From: Burkholderia multivorans ATCC BAA-247
GTDB taxonomy: Bacteria; Pseudomonadota; Gammaproteobacteria; Burkholderiales; Burkholderiaceae
Direction of reading: 5' to 3'
Length of the DNA: 64,000 bases
Assembly (NCBI RefSeq): GCF_000959525.1
Contig: NZ_CP009831.1
Coordinates: 2,046,001-2,110,000 of the forward strand
Shown here: piece after piece, positions 19,701-27,729 of the stretch
Layout of the letters: each line of letters opens with the position of its first letter
How positions within the stretch are numbered: the stretch's first letter is position 1
Program-made: the position numbers and the translations under genes
Notes under the pieces: model-generated
Seen by the model: only the letters and a program-made list of their open reading frames with translations
The model's database searches: none
Told to the model about the DNA's origin: nothing

Positions 19701-20762
19701 CACACCTGGAATCGCCAGATCGACGCGCATCTCCAGTACTTCGCCGGTCGCGACGTCTACCGGGTCGTTCACACATTTGCTCTGCTCGTCCTTGACACCG
19801 CGCTGCTCGGCCGATTCGGTCGATTTCGGCTTGAAACCCTTGCCGATGGTTCGGCCGACGGCGCCACCTGCCAGCGCGCCCAGCAGGCTGGCCCAGAATT
19901 CTTCGCCAGCGGTCAGCTCAGGACTTTTGGGACCGTATTGGGCGGTCGTCTTGTCGATCCAGATACTCTTTCGCCCTGCGTTGACCTTAGCGCTGCAATG
20001 CGTTTCATGACCGATCCGCACCAGCGGCAGCCCGTTCACGAATACGGTTCGACTGCCTTCGACGAGCGGTTGCGGCACGCCCGAGTGCTGGTCGCATTTG
20101 ACCAGATCGGTGACGCGCGCCACCTGCCGCCCCTCGAAGTACACGTCATGCGAGCCGGTCAGGATCTGTCCGCAGTCGCTGCCCATCTGCTGACTCGCGG
20201 AGGCCAGCGCGCCGCCGAGGCTGAGGCCACCCGCCATGCATGCGCCGACGATTAAGGCGCCCGCGAGTCCGCCCGTCGCGACCGTTGCCACCACCGCCGC
20301 CGCGACGATCGCACCAACCGCAACGCCTACCAACATGCCGCCGAAGAGACCCCACGCACCCATCGAGTGCGCGACCGCATCGCCCACGCAAGCAGGATGC
20401 GGATCGCCGTGGCCGATCGTGAGGCCGAGCTCGTCGCCTACCCACACGAATCCGCGCGACATCGCGTCCGTGACGCCGAGCTTGTCCAGCGCCCACGCGC
20501 CGCCGATCGCGATCGCAACCGGTGCGAGCTCGACCGCCAGCGCGCCAGCAATCGCCGATCCCGATGCGCCCGCGGTGATCCCCGCGTCGAGGACGCTGGC
20601 CGTCGCCCAACCGATATCGCCGCCGAGCATTACATAATTGACGTTCTCATAGAATGGCTGCTCGGCGGCCTTGGTCGCCTCGCCATCCTCCAGATGGAGG
20701 AGGCGCTCCATACGCTCGGCGGCACTGCCACTCGGCTCGTCGTAAACAAGCGTGTCGGACAT
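16158..20762 (-). CDS. T6SS PAAR-Rhs effector with C-terminal ADP-ribosyltransferase toxin
   Basis: A 1534-residue polymorphic toxin. Order: N-terminal helix; hydrophobic region about 48-92; prePAAR-like motif ACVGDAVAHS (124-133); second hydrophobic region about 136-190; PAAR domain about 197-270; many YD repeats (RYDxxGR, GxxxxYxYD) to about 1300; Rhs core end SVDPIGLAGG and the self-cleavage-type WIDPLGLAG near 1343-1351. The final 184 residues differ in composition and carry an ADP-ribosyltransferase triad: R1393 in AIRGYTS, S1468-T-T in FLSTTSD, and E1502-x-E1504 in YPREAEVLF. An ExE pair usually means arginine-directed transfer. The toxin would ride on VgrG, with EagR shielding the membrane segments. 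The target protein is unknown. Confidence 0.9.
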   Translation of the reverse strand: MSDTLVYDEPSGSAAERMERLLHLEDGEATKAAEQPFYENVNYVMLGGDIGWATASVLDAGITAGASGSAIAGALAVELAPVAIAIGGAWALDKLGVTDAMSRGFVWVGDELGLTIGHGDPHPACVGDAVAHSMGAWGLFGGMLVGVAVGAIVAAAVVATVATGGLAGALIVGACMAGGLSLGGALASASQQMGSDCGQILTGSHDVYFEGRQVARVTDLVKCDQHSGVPQPLVEGSRTVFVNGLPLVRIGHETHCSAKVNAGRKSIWIDKTTAQYGPKSPELTAGEEFWASLLGALAGGAVGRTIGKGFKPKSTESAEQRGVKDEQSKCVNDPVDVATGEVLEMRVDLAIPGVLPLELRRRYRTRSDDCGMLGRRWSDNWSQHLTVEAGRLVYFHDGAGLVTGFDAPLGLALDGINLREPRYRLVGSRLEPRIFDRDTRQLRIFSPLVEGRSSRLERIEDLDGNAIVFSYDATGRLTGLAHSDGYRLEVAYRGQDGQPQRIVLHDPDDGVRTLVDYGYQDGMLARVASFQFGQFHYAYDKHGWMTQWRDTDQTDVRYRYDTAGRVVETGTRQGYHTGRFVYETGRTRVIDADGEWIYEFNGEGLVTAETDPLGHCTRSEWELGRLMARIDPLGRRTDYRYDDIGQLVSITESSGRVIDLEYDEQRLTSVGLRNGGRIQLEYDHAQRLVARTETDGAKTTYRYGSRGELLRVVQGDREIRLDYGGRLRLTDITLPGGARLRRRSDVLGRVLEETSPAGHTTRFDYTDSPDNPRGRLRALVHADGSVSTAQYNSESLLVGLTDPLGRTVRRAYGPFDLLVASIDAAGQETRFEYDHATRLTKVINALGEVYTYRYDAAGRLAEEIDWGGRMTAYQRDAAGRLLARTLPDGGQWRYAYDAQDRLTEVDAGDVKLLYRYDGSGRLASAEVQGEQSHVTRFAYDRNGRLIAEDQHGELLRHMYDTDGQRRLRMTPHRETAYAYDALGALTQVGGLTIHRDGLGREAGRQAGEFATHRQYDALGRIRRQVAGPAAAIEILQADPAHALEQLTRQVYHYDAAGQLERVDTDADTLTYRRDVRGQVVLADSLLQPAEHYRYDAAMNVAAHGRQAPVDVHHYGRGGLPERIGHARYRYDARGRTIEKTIEQPGFRPKTWQYTWDGLNRLVKVVTPDRGVWLYRYDAFNRRVGKQQAGSRETVRFLWDGSTVAERWVEQRDGTTGQVVTWHIEPGTFSPLAQETDDGLYPILTDQVGLPTAVFDERGRSVWKASYSLWGKLLPARGAANDACGASIDTALRFPGQWADDETGLNYNLNRYYDPDSGQYLSVDPIGLAGGIRTHGYVANPTQWIDPLGLAGCEFREFLKEKWGSKDVEDALAAKRGNAVLDKLLTDNEYLAIRGYTSNLYEEINPALRAGNPGEWGRLTAEASNGLTKLADNGYAHVGDVVRNLRLSNEQVEQLFPVGGVFQDKAFLSTTSDLDGVFPGKVTMNITSRSGVSVSSLSEYPREAEVLFKPDTPFKVLDRTHDPAKGSWNITLEEQ

Positions 20763-20773
20763 GGGACGCCCCG

Positions 20774-21196
20774 TTAATCCGGCGCGCGCAGTTGCAGGCT
20801 CTGGATCACCGCGTTGACCTGCTCACGCTGTGTATCGCTCAGCGCGCCCGGCGCCGTGAACGTCAGCATCATTACGACCTGCCCGTACTCGACCATCGTC
20901 AATTGCTGGTGAATCGACGCGCCGTTGTTGGTCCACGTAAACTCGTGGACATGCGCATCGCGGCCCGACACCGTCGTGCCTGCGCTCGACACTTCCGCGT
21001 AGTCGGGCACCTTCTTCGCGACCTTGCGCGTCTCGCTCGTCACATACTCGGCGAATTTCATCCCCCACGGCAGCCGCTCGCGCGTAATGACCATGCTCAC
21101 GCCTTCGGTGCCGGTCGCCGCCGATACGAACACGTTCATCGTCTTGTCCTGCCACTCGACCGGCAGCGCAAGCGTGCCCTCATGCATCTGGTACAT
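20774..21196 (-). CDS. EagR-type chaperone (DcrB/DUF1795 family) for the Rhs effector
   Basis: A 140-residue cytosolic protein with no signal peptide. It has the DUF1795 pattern: MHEGTLALPVEWQDKTMNVFV near the N-terminus, SMVITRERLPWG, and TMVEYGQVVMMLTFTAPG toward the C-terminus. EagR dimers bind the prePAAR transmembrane segments of T6SS effectors, keep them soluble and load them on VgrG. It lies between vgrG (22 bases away) and rhs (11 bases away), exactly where this chaperone is expected. An AGGACGAG ribosome-binding site supports the first of two nearby ATGs. Confidence 0.92.
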   Translation of the reverse strand: MYQMHEGTLALPVEWQDKTMNVFVSAATGTEGVSMVITRERLPWGMKFAEYVTSETRKVAKKVPDYAEVSSAGTTVSGRDAHVHEFTWTNNGASIHQQLTMVEYGQVVMMLTFTAPGALSDTQREQVNAVIQSLQLRAPD

Positions 21197-21217
21197 GTAT
21201 TCTCGTCCTGTTGAAGA

Positions 21218-23341
21218 TCAGCCGTTCTTAGGATTGATGTCGGTCCGCGACGCCTGGATGCTGATGTTCGCATCGTCGAGGTGGATCACCGACTCGCCCT
21301 TATATATGTCGATTCCGTCGGCCGTCATGTGGATCCGCGTACCGCCTGCGCCGCCGATCTTGATCCAAAGCTCCTTCGCCTCGATCGTATGAACGCCGAG
21401 CGGCGTCTGCTGCAGCGTATTGCCTTGCGACACCACGTCCGACAGATTGCCGACCGACACCGTCGTCGCCTGGTTGCCTTTCGCGACCTGAACAGTCCGG
21501 TCCCCTTTGAGCACCGCGGTCAGCTGCGCATCCTCGACGATGACGCTCATGTCCTTCTGCGCGTGCATGTACAGCATCTGCGCACCGGCGACGTCGCTCA
21601 TCAACAGTTCGTTCGAGCCTTCGCCCTTGTGCGTCTGGCTTTTGATCCCCATGGTCTGCCCAGCAGCGCCATGGTACGGATTGCCCTGCTCGGCGTTGAA
21701 CATGCGGCCGACGATCACCGGATTGTCCGGATCGCCCTGATTGAACGCGACGATCACCTCTTGCCCGATCCGCGGAATTGCGGCTGCGCCCCAGCCATTG
21801 CCCGCCCACGGCTGCGACACGCGAATCCACATGGAATCCGAACCATCGCGCTTGCCGCGCCGATCCCACAGGAAGTGCACCTTGACACAACTGCCGTTGG
21901 TATGAATCTCCTCGCCCTTCGGACCGACGACGATCGCGGACTGCGTGCCGTGAATCACCGGCTTCGGCGTAATGCGCGGCGCCCGGAACGGAATATTCAT
22001 CGGCAGCAGCACGAAGCTGTTGCGGTACGGTAGTCGCGCAGCGTTCTGCGTGTAGTCGTTCACCGCCTCGTGGCGCACATGCAGGATCGCGTAGTCCTGA
22101 TTGTTCGACTGCACCGGATGATCAACGATCTTGATCTGGCCCGCGGTGGTCATCCGCCACGCGTAGCCGCTGCCGAGGAAGCGATGTGCGATGGCCTCCT
22201 CCGCCTCCATCGCATAGCGTGCGTAGCGATTGCCGTCGTCGCCGTGATCGTAGAGCGACTGGTGCTCGAATCGCTCGGTCGACGCGAGCCGCGCATGATC
22301 GAGATTCTGCGGGCCGGCCTCGACCAGCATCAGCGGCGACGACGGCTGCTGATAATTGAAATCCTGGTAGGTGATCTTGCCGATGCCGAAACCCCGGCCC
22401 TCATCAAGCCGGTCGATACCGTTGAGCTCGCTCGATTCGGTATGGGAGAACGGCACCGTCCCAAGGCCATCGATCGGGCGGAACACAAGGTTGCTATCCG
22501 CAACGACGAGGATATGCTTGTCCTTCTCGTAGCGATGGGTCCAGATTAGCCCCTCCTGCTCCATCAGGCGTGCGCAGAAGTTGAAGTACGACTCCTGGTA
22601 CATCACCACGTACTCGAGCGGCTTCTGCGTGCTCCGAATGTCGAACGTGAAATCTGGAAAGCCGTGCTCCTGAAAAATTTCGCGCAAGATGTCCTGCGCC
22701 GTCATATTCTGGAAGATCCGACAGTCGGTGGAGCGCGTCAGGAACCAGAACCACGGCACAACGGTCATCTGGTACTGCGTCACCTTACCGGGATTGCCGA
22801 GCCGGTCGAACGACGACACATATCCATCGAAGTGACGCGACGTGTCTCCCGCACCCGAAGCAGTGGCGCGCGCGAGGGACAGCAGCGTCGACTCCTGATC
22901 GAACTTGAGCCGCACCTGCTGCCCGATCAGCTCCTCGGGCGTCAGGTTGTTCCGGTGCGACAGCAGATCTAGATGGATCTCTGGCAGCCGGTTCACGTAC
23001 TCGTCGACTATCGCGGCGCTGACGAGCAGCACGTCGGCGCCAAGCGGCGTATCGACCGTCACATAACGATTGAGCTGGGTCAAGCGCGCGGCACCGCCAG
23101 CCGCATCGTTCAATGCATCGGCGATCGCGCTTGGCGTCTTCTGCATCAGGGAAAAGCCCGTTTGCGCGAGTTGAAGCGCGCGCTGAACGGTGTCCATGTG
23201 GCCGGCCGCGCCGGCCAGGGGCCCGACGTTGCCCGCGATCGTGGATGCGACAGGACCGACCAGGCCGCCGAGCGCACTCAACGAGCCCAAGGGGCTGCCG
23301 CCGGGACCGCCCGGCAGGCCGCCATTCGGAGCAAAACTCAT
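21218..23341 (-). CDS. vgrG: T6SS spike protein VgrG with N-terminal extension
   Basis: A 707-residue VgrG. Residues 1-90 form an unusual Gly/Pro/Ala-rich and hydrophobic extension (GGLPGGPGGSPLGSL). The normal VgrG start, RYVTVDTPLGADVLLV, appears only near residue 92. The gp27-like domain (MTAQDILREIFQEHGFPDF, YQESYFNFCARLMEQEGL), the gp5 OB-fold (IGQEVIVAFNQGDPDNPVIVGRMFN) and the beta-helical tail ending in INPKNG follow. It caps the Hcp tube and carries the PAAR-Rhs protein encoded downstream. It is the first gene of a four-gene operon; no structural T6SS genes are in the window, so this is an orphan spike module. Confidence 0.95.
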   Translation of the reverse strand: MSFAPNGGLPGGPGGSPLGSLSALGGLVGPVASTIAGNVGPLAGAAGHMDTVQRALQLAQTGFSLMQKTPSAIADALNDAAGGAARLTQLNRYVTVDTPLGADVLLVSAAIVDEYVNRLPEIHLDLLSHRNNLTPEELIGQQVRLKFDQESTLLSLARATASGAGDTSRHFDGYVSSFDRLGNPGKVTQYQMTVVPWFWFLTRSTDCRIFQNMTAQDILREIFQEHGFPDFTFDIRSTQKPLEYVVMYQESYFNFCARLMEQEGLIWTHRYEKDKHILVVADSNLVFRPIDGLGTVPFSHTESSELNGIDRLDEGRGFGIGKITYQDFNYQQPSSPLMLVEAGPQNLDHARLASTERFEHQSLYDHGDDGNRYARYAMEAEEAIAHRFLGSGYAWRMTTAGQIKIVDHPVQSNNQDYAILHVRHEAVNDYTQNAARLPYRNSFVLLPMNIPFRAPRITPKPVIHGTQSAIVVGPKGEEIHTNGSCVKVHFLWDRRGKRDGSDSMWIRVSQPWAGNGWGAAAIPRIGQEVIVAFNQGDPDNPVIVGRMFNAEQGNPYHGAAGQTMGIKSQTHKGEGSNELLMSDVAGAQMLYMHAQKDMSVIVEDAQLTAVLKGDRTVQVAKGNQATTVSVGNLSDVVSQGNTLQQTPLGVHTIEAKELWIKIGGAGGTRIHMTADGIDIYKGESVIHLDDANISIQASRTDINPKNG

Positions 23342-23722
23342 TGTTCTTCCTTTCCGTCTCAGGTTCTGCCCGGCGGGCCGCAGGCCCGAGGCACGCTAAC
23401 TTTAGGGCAAATCGTTGCGGAGCGAAAGTGTAGCCGAAGTGGGCGACCGAGCCGGAAACCGGTCGGAGACGCCCCGGGCCGATGTTGCATCGCGCCGGCG
23501 CTTCCTTTGCATTCTTACGATGCAACCGGCGCACGCCGACCGGTCGCGCGAACTAACAGAACGCGGGAGGATGAGCGGAGAAAAAGACAATGCCGCAGAA
23601 CGCAGCCGTAGAGATGAACGGTTCGGCCGGGGCGGCCTGTTACACCTGCCGTACCGCGATCGCGCGACAGCCCCGTGTGAGCTTTCCGGGACCGGCGCGC
23701 GAATCGGGCACGCGTGAAGCGC
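23342..23722. other. Intergenic region upstream of the vgrG operon
   Basis: This 381-base gap separates the APC permease stop from the vgrG start, both on the minus strand. A GGAAGAA ribosome-binding site precedes vgrG. I found no convincing promoter hexamers, terminator, RNA gene or coding frame. The vgrG promoter is presumably here. Confidence 0.4.
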
Positions 23723-25378
23723 TCACTTCACCCAAGCAAAGTAATACGACAACCCGATCGTCAGCGCCGCGCCGACCAGCGCCGCATACGGCGCGAGATT
23801 CAGCCACACGCTGCGCTTCGGCACCTCGAGCTCCATGTCGCGCTGCATCTGCGCGGGAAAGCGCCCGCGATCCTGCCAGTAGTGGCGATACACGAACACC
23901 GGCACGATCAGCAGCATCGCGATCAGCCCGTTGCGCAGCGTGCCTTCGCCTTGCAGATTCGCGCCCGCGCCGACATACACGAGGTTCGCATACCCGCAGA
24001 TCGAGCCCGCGACGAGCAGCCAGGTCGGGCAACGGAACGGACGATCCCAGCTGCCGCGATCCATCCGGTGGATCCAGCCCGACTGCAAATTCAGGAACAC
24101 GAACAACATGTAGCAGACGTTGGAAATCGACAGCACCGTCATGTAGTCCGACATCATCAGCAACACGAGGTTGAAGCCGAGATCGGTCCACATCGCGCGC
24201 GTCGGCGCGCCGTGCTCGTTCACGTGCGACAGGAATTTCGGCAGCCAGCCGTCGACCGATGCCTGATAAAGCGTGCGCGACGAGCCCATCATCGACGTCA
24301 TCACGATCAGCAGGATCGACAGCATCAGCATCACGACGACCGCATTGGCGACCCACGCGCCGCCGCCGACGATCTTCGCCATTGCGGCCGCGACGCCGGT
24401 GCCGTCGCCGATCGCCGGATCGAGCATCGCCTGCGTGCCGAGCGCGCCCTGAAACGCCATCGGCACGAGCGTCATCACGACGAGACAGAGCGCACCCGAC
24501 CAGAAAATCGCCTTCGCGGTGTCGCGACGCGGATCGCGGAATTCGCGCGTATAGCAGACGGCCGTCTCGAAACCGTACGACGCCCAGCCCGCCATGAACA
24601 TCGCGCCGAGCGCCATCACGACGCCCTGCCCGTTCCACGTACCGAACGTCGCGGCCGTCAGATTGCCGTGCGCGTCATGGCCGAGCGGCAGCAGCGGGAG
24701 CAGGTTCGACATCGGCACGTCGCCGGTGACGAACGGCACGATGCCGACGATCAGCAGCGGCGTCAGCGAAGCGATGCCGAGAATGCGCTGCGTGCGCGCG
24801 GCTTTCGACGCACCGCTGTGCTGAAGCTTGAACGTGATCAGAAGCAGGATCGTCGCGATGATGAACGTCGCGTTGATCCGCAATGACAGACCCGGCTTGA
24901 TGAAACCGAGATCCGCGACCTTGAACTGCCAGTGCAGCACCGCTGCATCGGCCGGAAAGAGACTCGTGAGCGCATAGCTCGCGGCGAGACCGCAGCCGAG
25001 CGCGAGCATCGGAGACCATGCGAGCCAGTTGCACCACACGGAAACCGGGGCAATCAGCTTGCTGTAGCGAACCCAACCGATCGCGCCGTATACCGACGCG
25101 CCGCCCGATTTATGAGGAAATAGCCCCGATATTTCCGCATAAGTCGCGCTTTGGATCAGCCCCATCGTGATCGCGGCGATCCAGATCGCCCACGCGGGCT
25201 GGCCGATCGTCGCACATACCCCGCCGATCGTGAACAGCACGCCTGCCGGCACGCCGCTCGTCACCCAGAATGCGTCCTTCCATGTCAGGCCACGATGCAG
25301 CGTATGGCCTGTCGAATCATGTGAGATGGTTGCCTCGACATCACCGGTGCGGCTCGCACGCAGTCCTGCTTGACTCAT
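23723..25378 (-). CDS. APC-family amino acid/amine permease
   Basis: A 551-residue inner-membrane transporter with about 12-14 hydrophobic spans. MSQAGLRASR at 25378 is the start because AGGAGG lies seven bases upstream. The first span region, KDAFWVTSGVPAGVLFTIGGV, carries the Gly-rich helix typical of APC superfamily substrate sites. It is the last gene of the glycine betaine operon, 178 bases after the betaine-binding protein, so it may import a catabolite such as sarcosine, dimethylglycine or betaine. Substrate assignment is inference only. Confidence 0.82.
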   Translation of the reverse strand: MSQAGLRASRTGDVEATISHDSTGHTLHRGLTWKDAFWVTSGVPAGVLFTIGGVCATIGQPAWAIWIAAITMGLIQSATYAEISGLFPHKSGGASVYGAIGWVRYSKLIAPVSVWCNWLAWSPMLALGCGLAASYALTSLFPADAAVLHWQFKVADLGFIKPGLSLRINATFIIATILLLITFKLQHSGASKAARTQRILGIASLTPLLIVGIVPFVTGDVPMSNLLPLLPLGHDAHGNLTAATFGTWNGQGVVMALGAMFMAGWASYGFETAVCYTREFRDPRRDTAKAIFWSGALCLVVMTLVPMAFQGALGTQAMLDPAIGDGTGVAAAMAKIVGGGAWVANAVVVMLMLSILLIVMTSMMGSSRTLYQASVDGWLPKFLSHVNEHGAPTRAMWTDLGFNLVLLMMSDYMTVLSISNVCYMLFVFLNLQSGWIHRMDRGSWDRPFRCPTWLLVAGSICGYANLVYVGAGANLQGEGTLRNGLIAMLLIVPVFVYRHYWQDRGRFPAQMQRDMELEVPKRSVWLNLAPYAALVGAALTIGLSYYFAWVK

Positions 25379-25556
25379 CCAAATCCTCCTGTGATGACTC
25401 CGCACAAGCGCCGTAGTGTAACAACATGCGCACTTTCTTGCAGAATCGGTAAAAAAATTCCGGGATATGGGAGCAAGTCATCGCGATCGTTTCGGATTCC
25501 TGCTCGCCATTCCCGGCGTATTGTTTTGATGTTTCGGCTGACGAACCGTCAGCCGT

Positions 25557-26420
25557 TTACTGCGCGCCTTCGGTCCATGCGTTCACGCGGTCGGCATGCG
25601 CGGCGATCCACGCGTCGGCAGCCGCTTCCGGCTTCGCGCCGTTCTGGATCGCGAGCATCACGCTGTCGATCTCGCCCGGCTTCCACTGGAATTTCTTCAG
25701 GAAGGCAACGACCGGCTTCGCCTTCGTTTCGAGCTGCGGATTCACGACACTGTCGACGTGCTCGGCACCGCCGAACACCTTCTTCGGATCCTCGAGGAAG
25801 CGCAGCTTCCATTTCGCGAACATCCAGTGCGGCGCCCAGCCCGTCACGATCACCGGCTTGTTCGCGCTCACCGAGCGCGACAGTTCGGCCGTCATCGCGC
25901 TGCCAGAACTCGGCATCAGCGTATAGCTGAGCCCGTAGTTCTTGATCGCTTCGTCGGTCTTGCGCATCACGCCCGCACCGGCGTCGATGCCGACGATGCG
26001 GCCGCCGAAACTGCTCTTCTCCGCGTTCAGATCCTCGATGCTCTTCGCCTTCACGTAATCCGGGACGATCAGGCCGATCTTCGCGTCGGGAAAGTTCGCG
26101 CCGACGTCGACGACCTTGCTCTTGTATTCGCTCCAGTACGAGCCGTGCGTGACCGGCAGCCAGGCCGACAGCGTCGCGTCGAGATCGCCGCGCGCAACGC
26201 CCTGCCACATGATCCCGGCCGCGACCGGCACGAGCTGCACCTGGTAGCCGAGCTTCTTCTCGATCACGCGGGCCGCGACATTCGAGGTCGCGACGCTGTC
26301 GTCCCAGCCTTCGACGTAGCCGATCTTCAGCGTCGGTTTCGTATCCGCGAGCGCGGATGCACTCAACGCCACCATCGCCGACAGTGCGCCGGTCCACAAC
26401 AGTTTTCCGAGTAGCTTCAT
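25557..26420 (-). CDS. Glycine betaine-type periplasmic binding protein (ProX/OpuAC family)
   Basis: A 287-residue protein with a signal peptide (MKLLGKLLWTG to ALA, about 1-26). The start at 26420 follows AAGGAGA. Aromatic cage residues are visible in GYVEGWDDSVA, LSAWLPVTHGSYW and TGWAPHWMFAKWKL. It would bind glycine betaine or a related quaternary amine in the periplasm. It lies after gbcB in the betaine operon, but no ABC ATPase or permease gene is adjacent. Pseudomonas has orphan binding proteins (CbcX, BetX, CaiX) that share one CbcWV core, and this protein is probably similar. Confidence 0.88.
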   Translation of the reverse strand: MKLLGKLLWTGALSAMVALSASALADTKPTLKIGYVEGWDDSVATSNVAARVIEKKLGYQVQLVPVAAGIMWQGVARGDLDATLSAWLPVTHGSYWSEYKSKVVDVGANFPDAKIGLIVPDYVKAKSIEDLNAEKSSFGGRIVGIDAGAGVMRKTDEAIKNYGLSYTLMPSSGSAMTAELSRSVSANKPVIVTGWAPHWMFAKWKLRFLEDPKKVFGGAEHVDSVVNPQLETKAKPVVAFLKKFQWKPGEIDSVMLAIQNGAKPEAAADAWIAAHADRVNAWTEGAQ

Positions 26421-26551
26421 GGTCGATCTCCTTGAAATGCGCACCCTGCGCGTTGTCTCTCTAGGTTCTTCAACCACAAATCCGCGGTAGCGTTTTTTTC
26501 CGACAGATGCTTGTCCGGATGCGACGCGGCGCGTCGCATCGCGGCCGGTCG

Positions 26552-27700
26552 TTACTTATCGATGACGAGATCCGAAAGCGGCTTGCTGCAGCACAGCAGC
26601 ACCATGCCCTGGTCGATCTCGCGCTGGCGAATCCCGCCGTTGTGCTTCATGTCGACCTGACCCGACACCAGCTTTACCTTGCAGGTGCCGCACATGCCCT
26701 GCGTGCACGAGGCCGGCAGCCGCACGCCCGAGCGGCGCGCCGCATCGAGCACGTGCTGATCGGCGCCGCACGACACCTCGCGGTTGCTCTTCGCGAAGCT
26801 GACCGTGAACTGCTTCGTCGCGACCTCGGCGTCGTCGGCCACCGGCGCGAGCTCGGCGAGCAGCTCGTCGCTGGCCGTCTGCGCGAGCGTCTCGAACGAG
26901 AAGCTTTCCTCGTGATAGCGCTTGCGGTCGAAACCGGCTTCGTCGAGCAGGTCGCGCACGGCCTTCATGTACGGCGCCGGGCCGCACGTGAAGATCTCGC
27001 GCTCCATGAAGTCCGGTGCGATCAGCTTGAGCAGCGGCAGCGTCAGAAAGCCGGTGACGCCCGGCCAGTTCGTGCGCGTGCCGACGCGTTCGACGACGAA
27101 CGACGTGCGGAAATTCGCGTGGTTCGACGCGATCAGATCGAGCTCGCGCGCGAAGATGATGTCGTCCGGCGTGCGTGCGCTGTGCACGAACACGATGTCG
27201 CGATCCTCGGCGAGATCGTGATGCGCACGGCTCATCGACATCAGCGGCGTGACGCCCGAACCCGCGGACAGGAACAGATACTTGCGCGCCGGATGCCGCG
27301 CGCAGGTGAACTCGCCGGCCGGCCCGAGCACGCGCACCGACGCACCCGGCTGCAGGTTGTCGTGCAGCCAGTTCGACACCTTGCCGCCCGGCACGCGCTT
27401 GACAGTGATCGAGATGGTGTGCGGCCGCGTCGGCGACGACGAGATCGTGTAGCAGCGATTGATCGTCTCGCCGTCGATGTCGAGCTCGAGCGTGATGAAC
27501 TGGCCGGGCTCGAACGAGAACGTGCGGCCCTGCGGCGAACGGAAGAAAAAGCTCTTCACGTCGTGCGTTTCCTGCCGCACGTGGCAGCACACCAGCGTTT
27601 CCTCGACGTCGCTCGTCCAGCGCTCGGCAAGGGCGTTCCAGAAAGCCGGGCGCGTGACCCGGCTGTCGGTCGGCTCGAAATTGGCCGCATCTCGCATCAT
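26552..27700 (-). CDS. gbcB: Glycine betaine demethylase, reductase subunit
   Basis: A 382-residue flavin/iron-sulfur reductase. An FAD-binding barrel (FITLELDIDGETINRCYTISSSP) is followed by an NAD-binding domain (FLSAGSGVTPLMSM). A C-terminal plant-type [2Fe-2S] domain has cysteines at about 332, 337, 340 and 370 (ASCTQGMCGTCK, LLCCSK). It passes electrons from NAD(P)H to GbcA for oxidative demethylation of glycine betaine to dimethylglycine plus formaldehyde. It is 29 bases after gbcA on the same strand; in P. aeruginosa the two genes are divergent. Two consecutive ATGs mark the start; I use the first. Confidence 0.93.
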   Translation of the reverse strand: MMRDAANFEPTDSRVTRPAFWNALAERWTSDVEETLVCCHVRQETHDVKSFFFRSPQGRTFSFEPGQFITLELDIDGETINRCYTISSSPTRPHTISITVKRVPGGKVSNWLHDNLQPGASVRVLGPAGEFTCARHPARKYLFLSAGSGVTPLMSMSRAHHDLAEDRDIVFVHSARTPDDIIFARELDLIASNHANFRTSFVVERVGTRTNWPGVTGFLTLPLLKLIAPDFMEREIFTCGPAPYMKAVRDLLDEAGFDRKRYHEESFSFETLAQTASDELLAELAPVADDAEVATKQFTVSFAKSNREVSCGADQHVLDAARRSGVRLPASCTQGMCGTCKVKLVSGQVDMKHNGGIRQREIDQGMVLLCCSKPLSDLVIDK

Positions 27701-27729
27701 GTTTGACTCCGCTGCTAAATCGCTAATCG

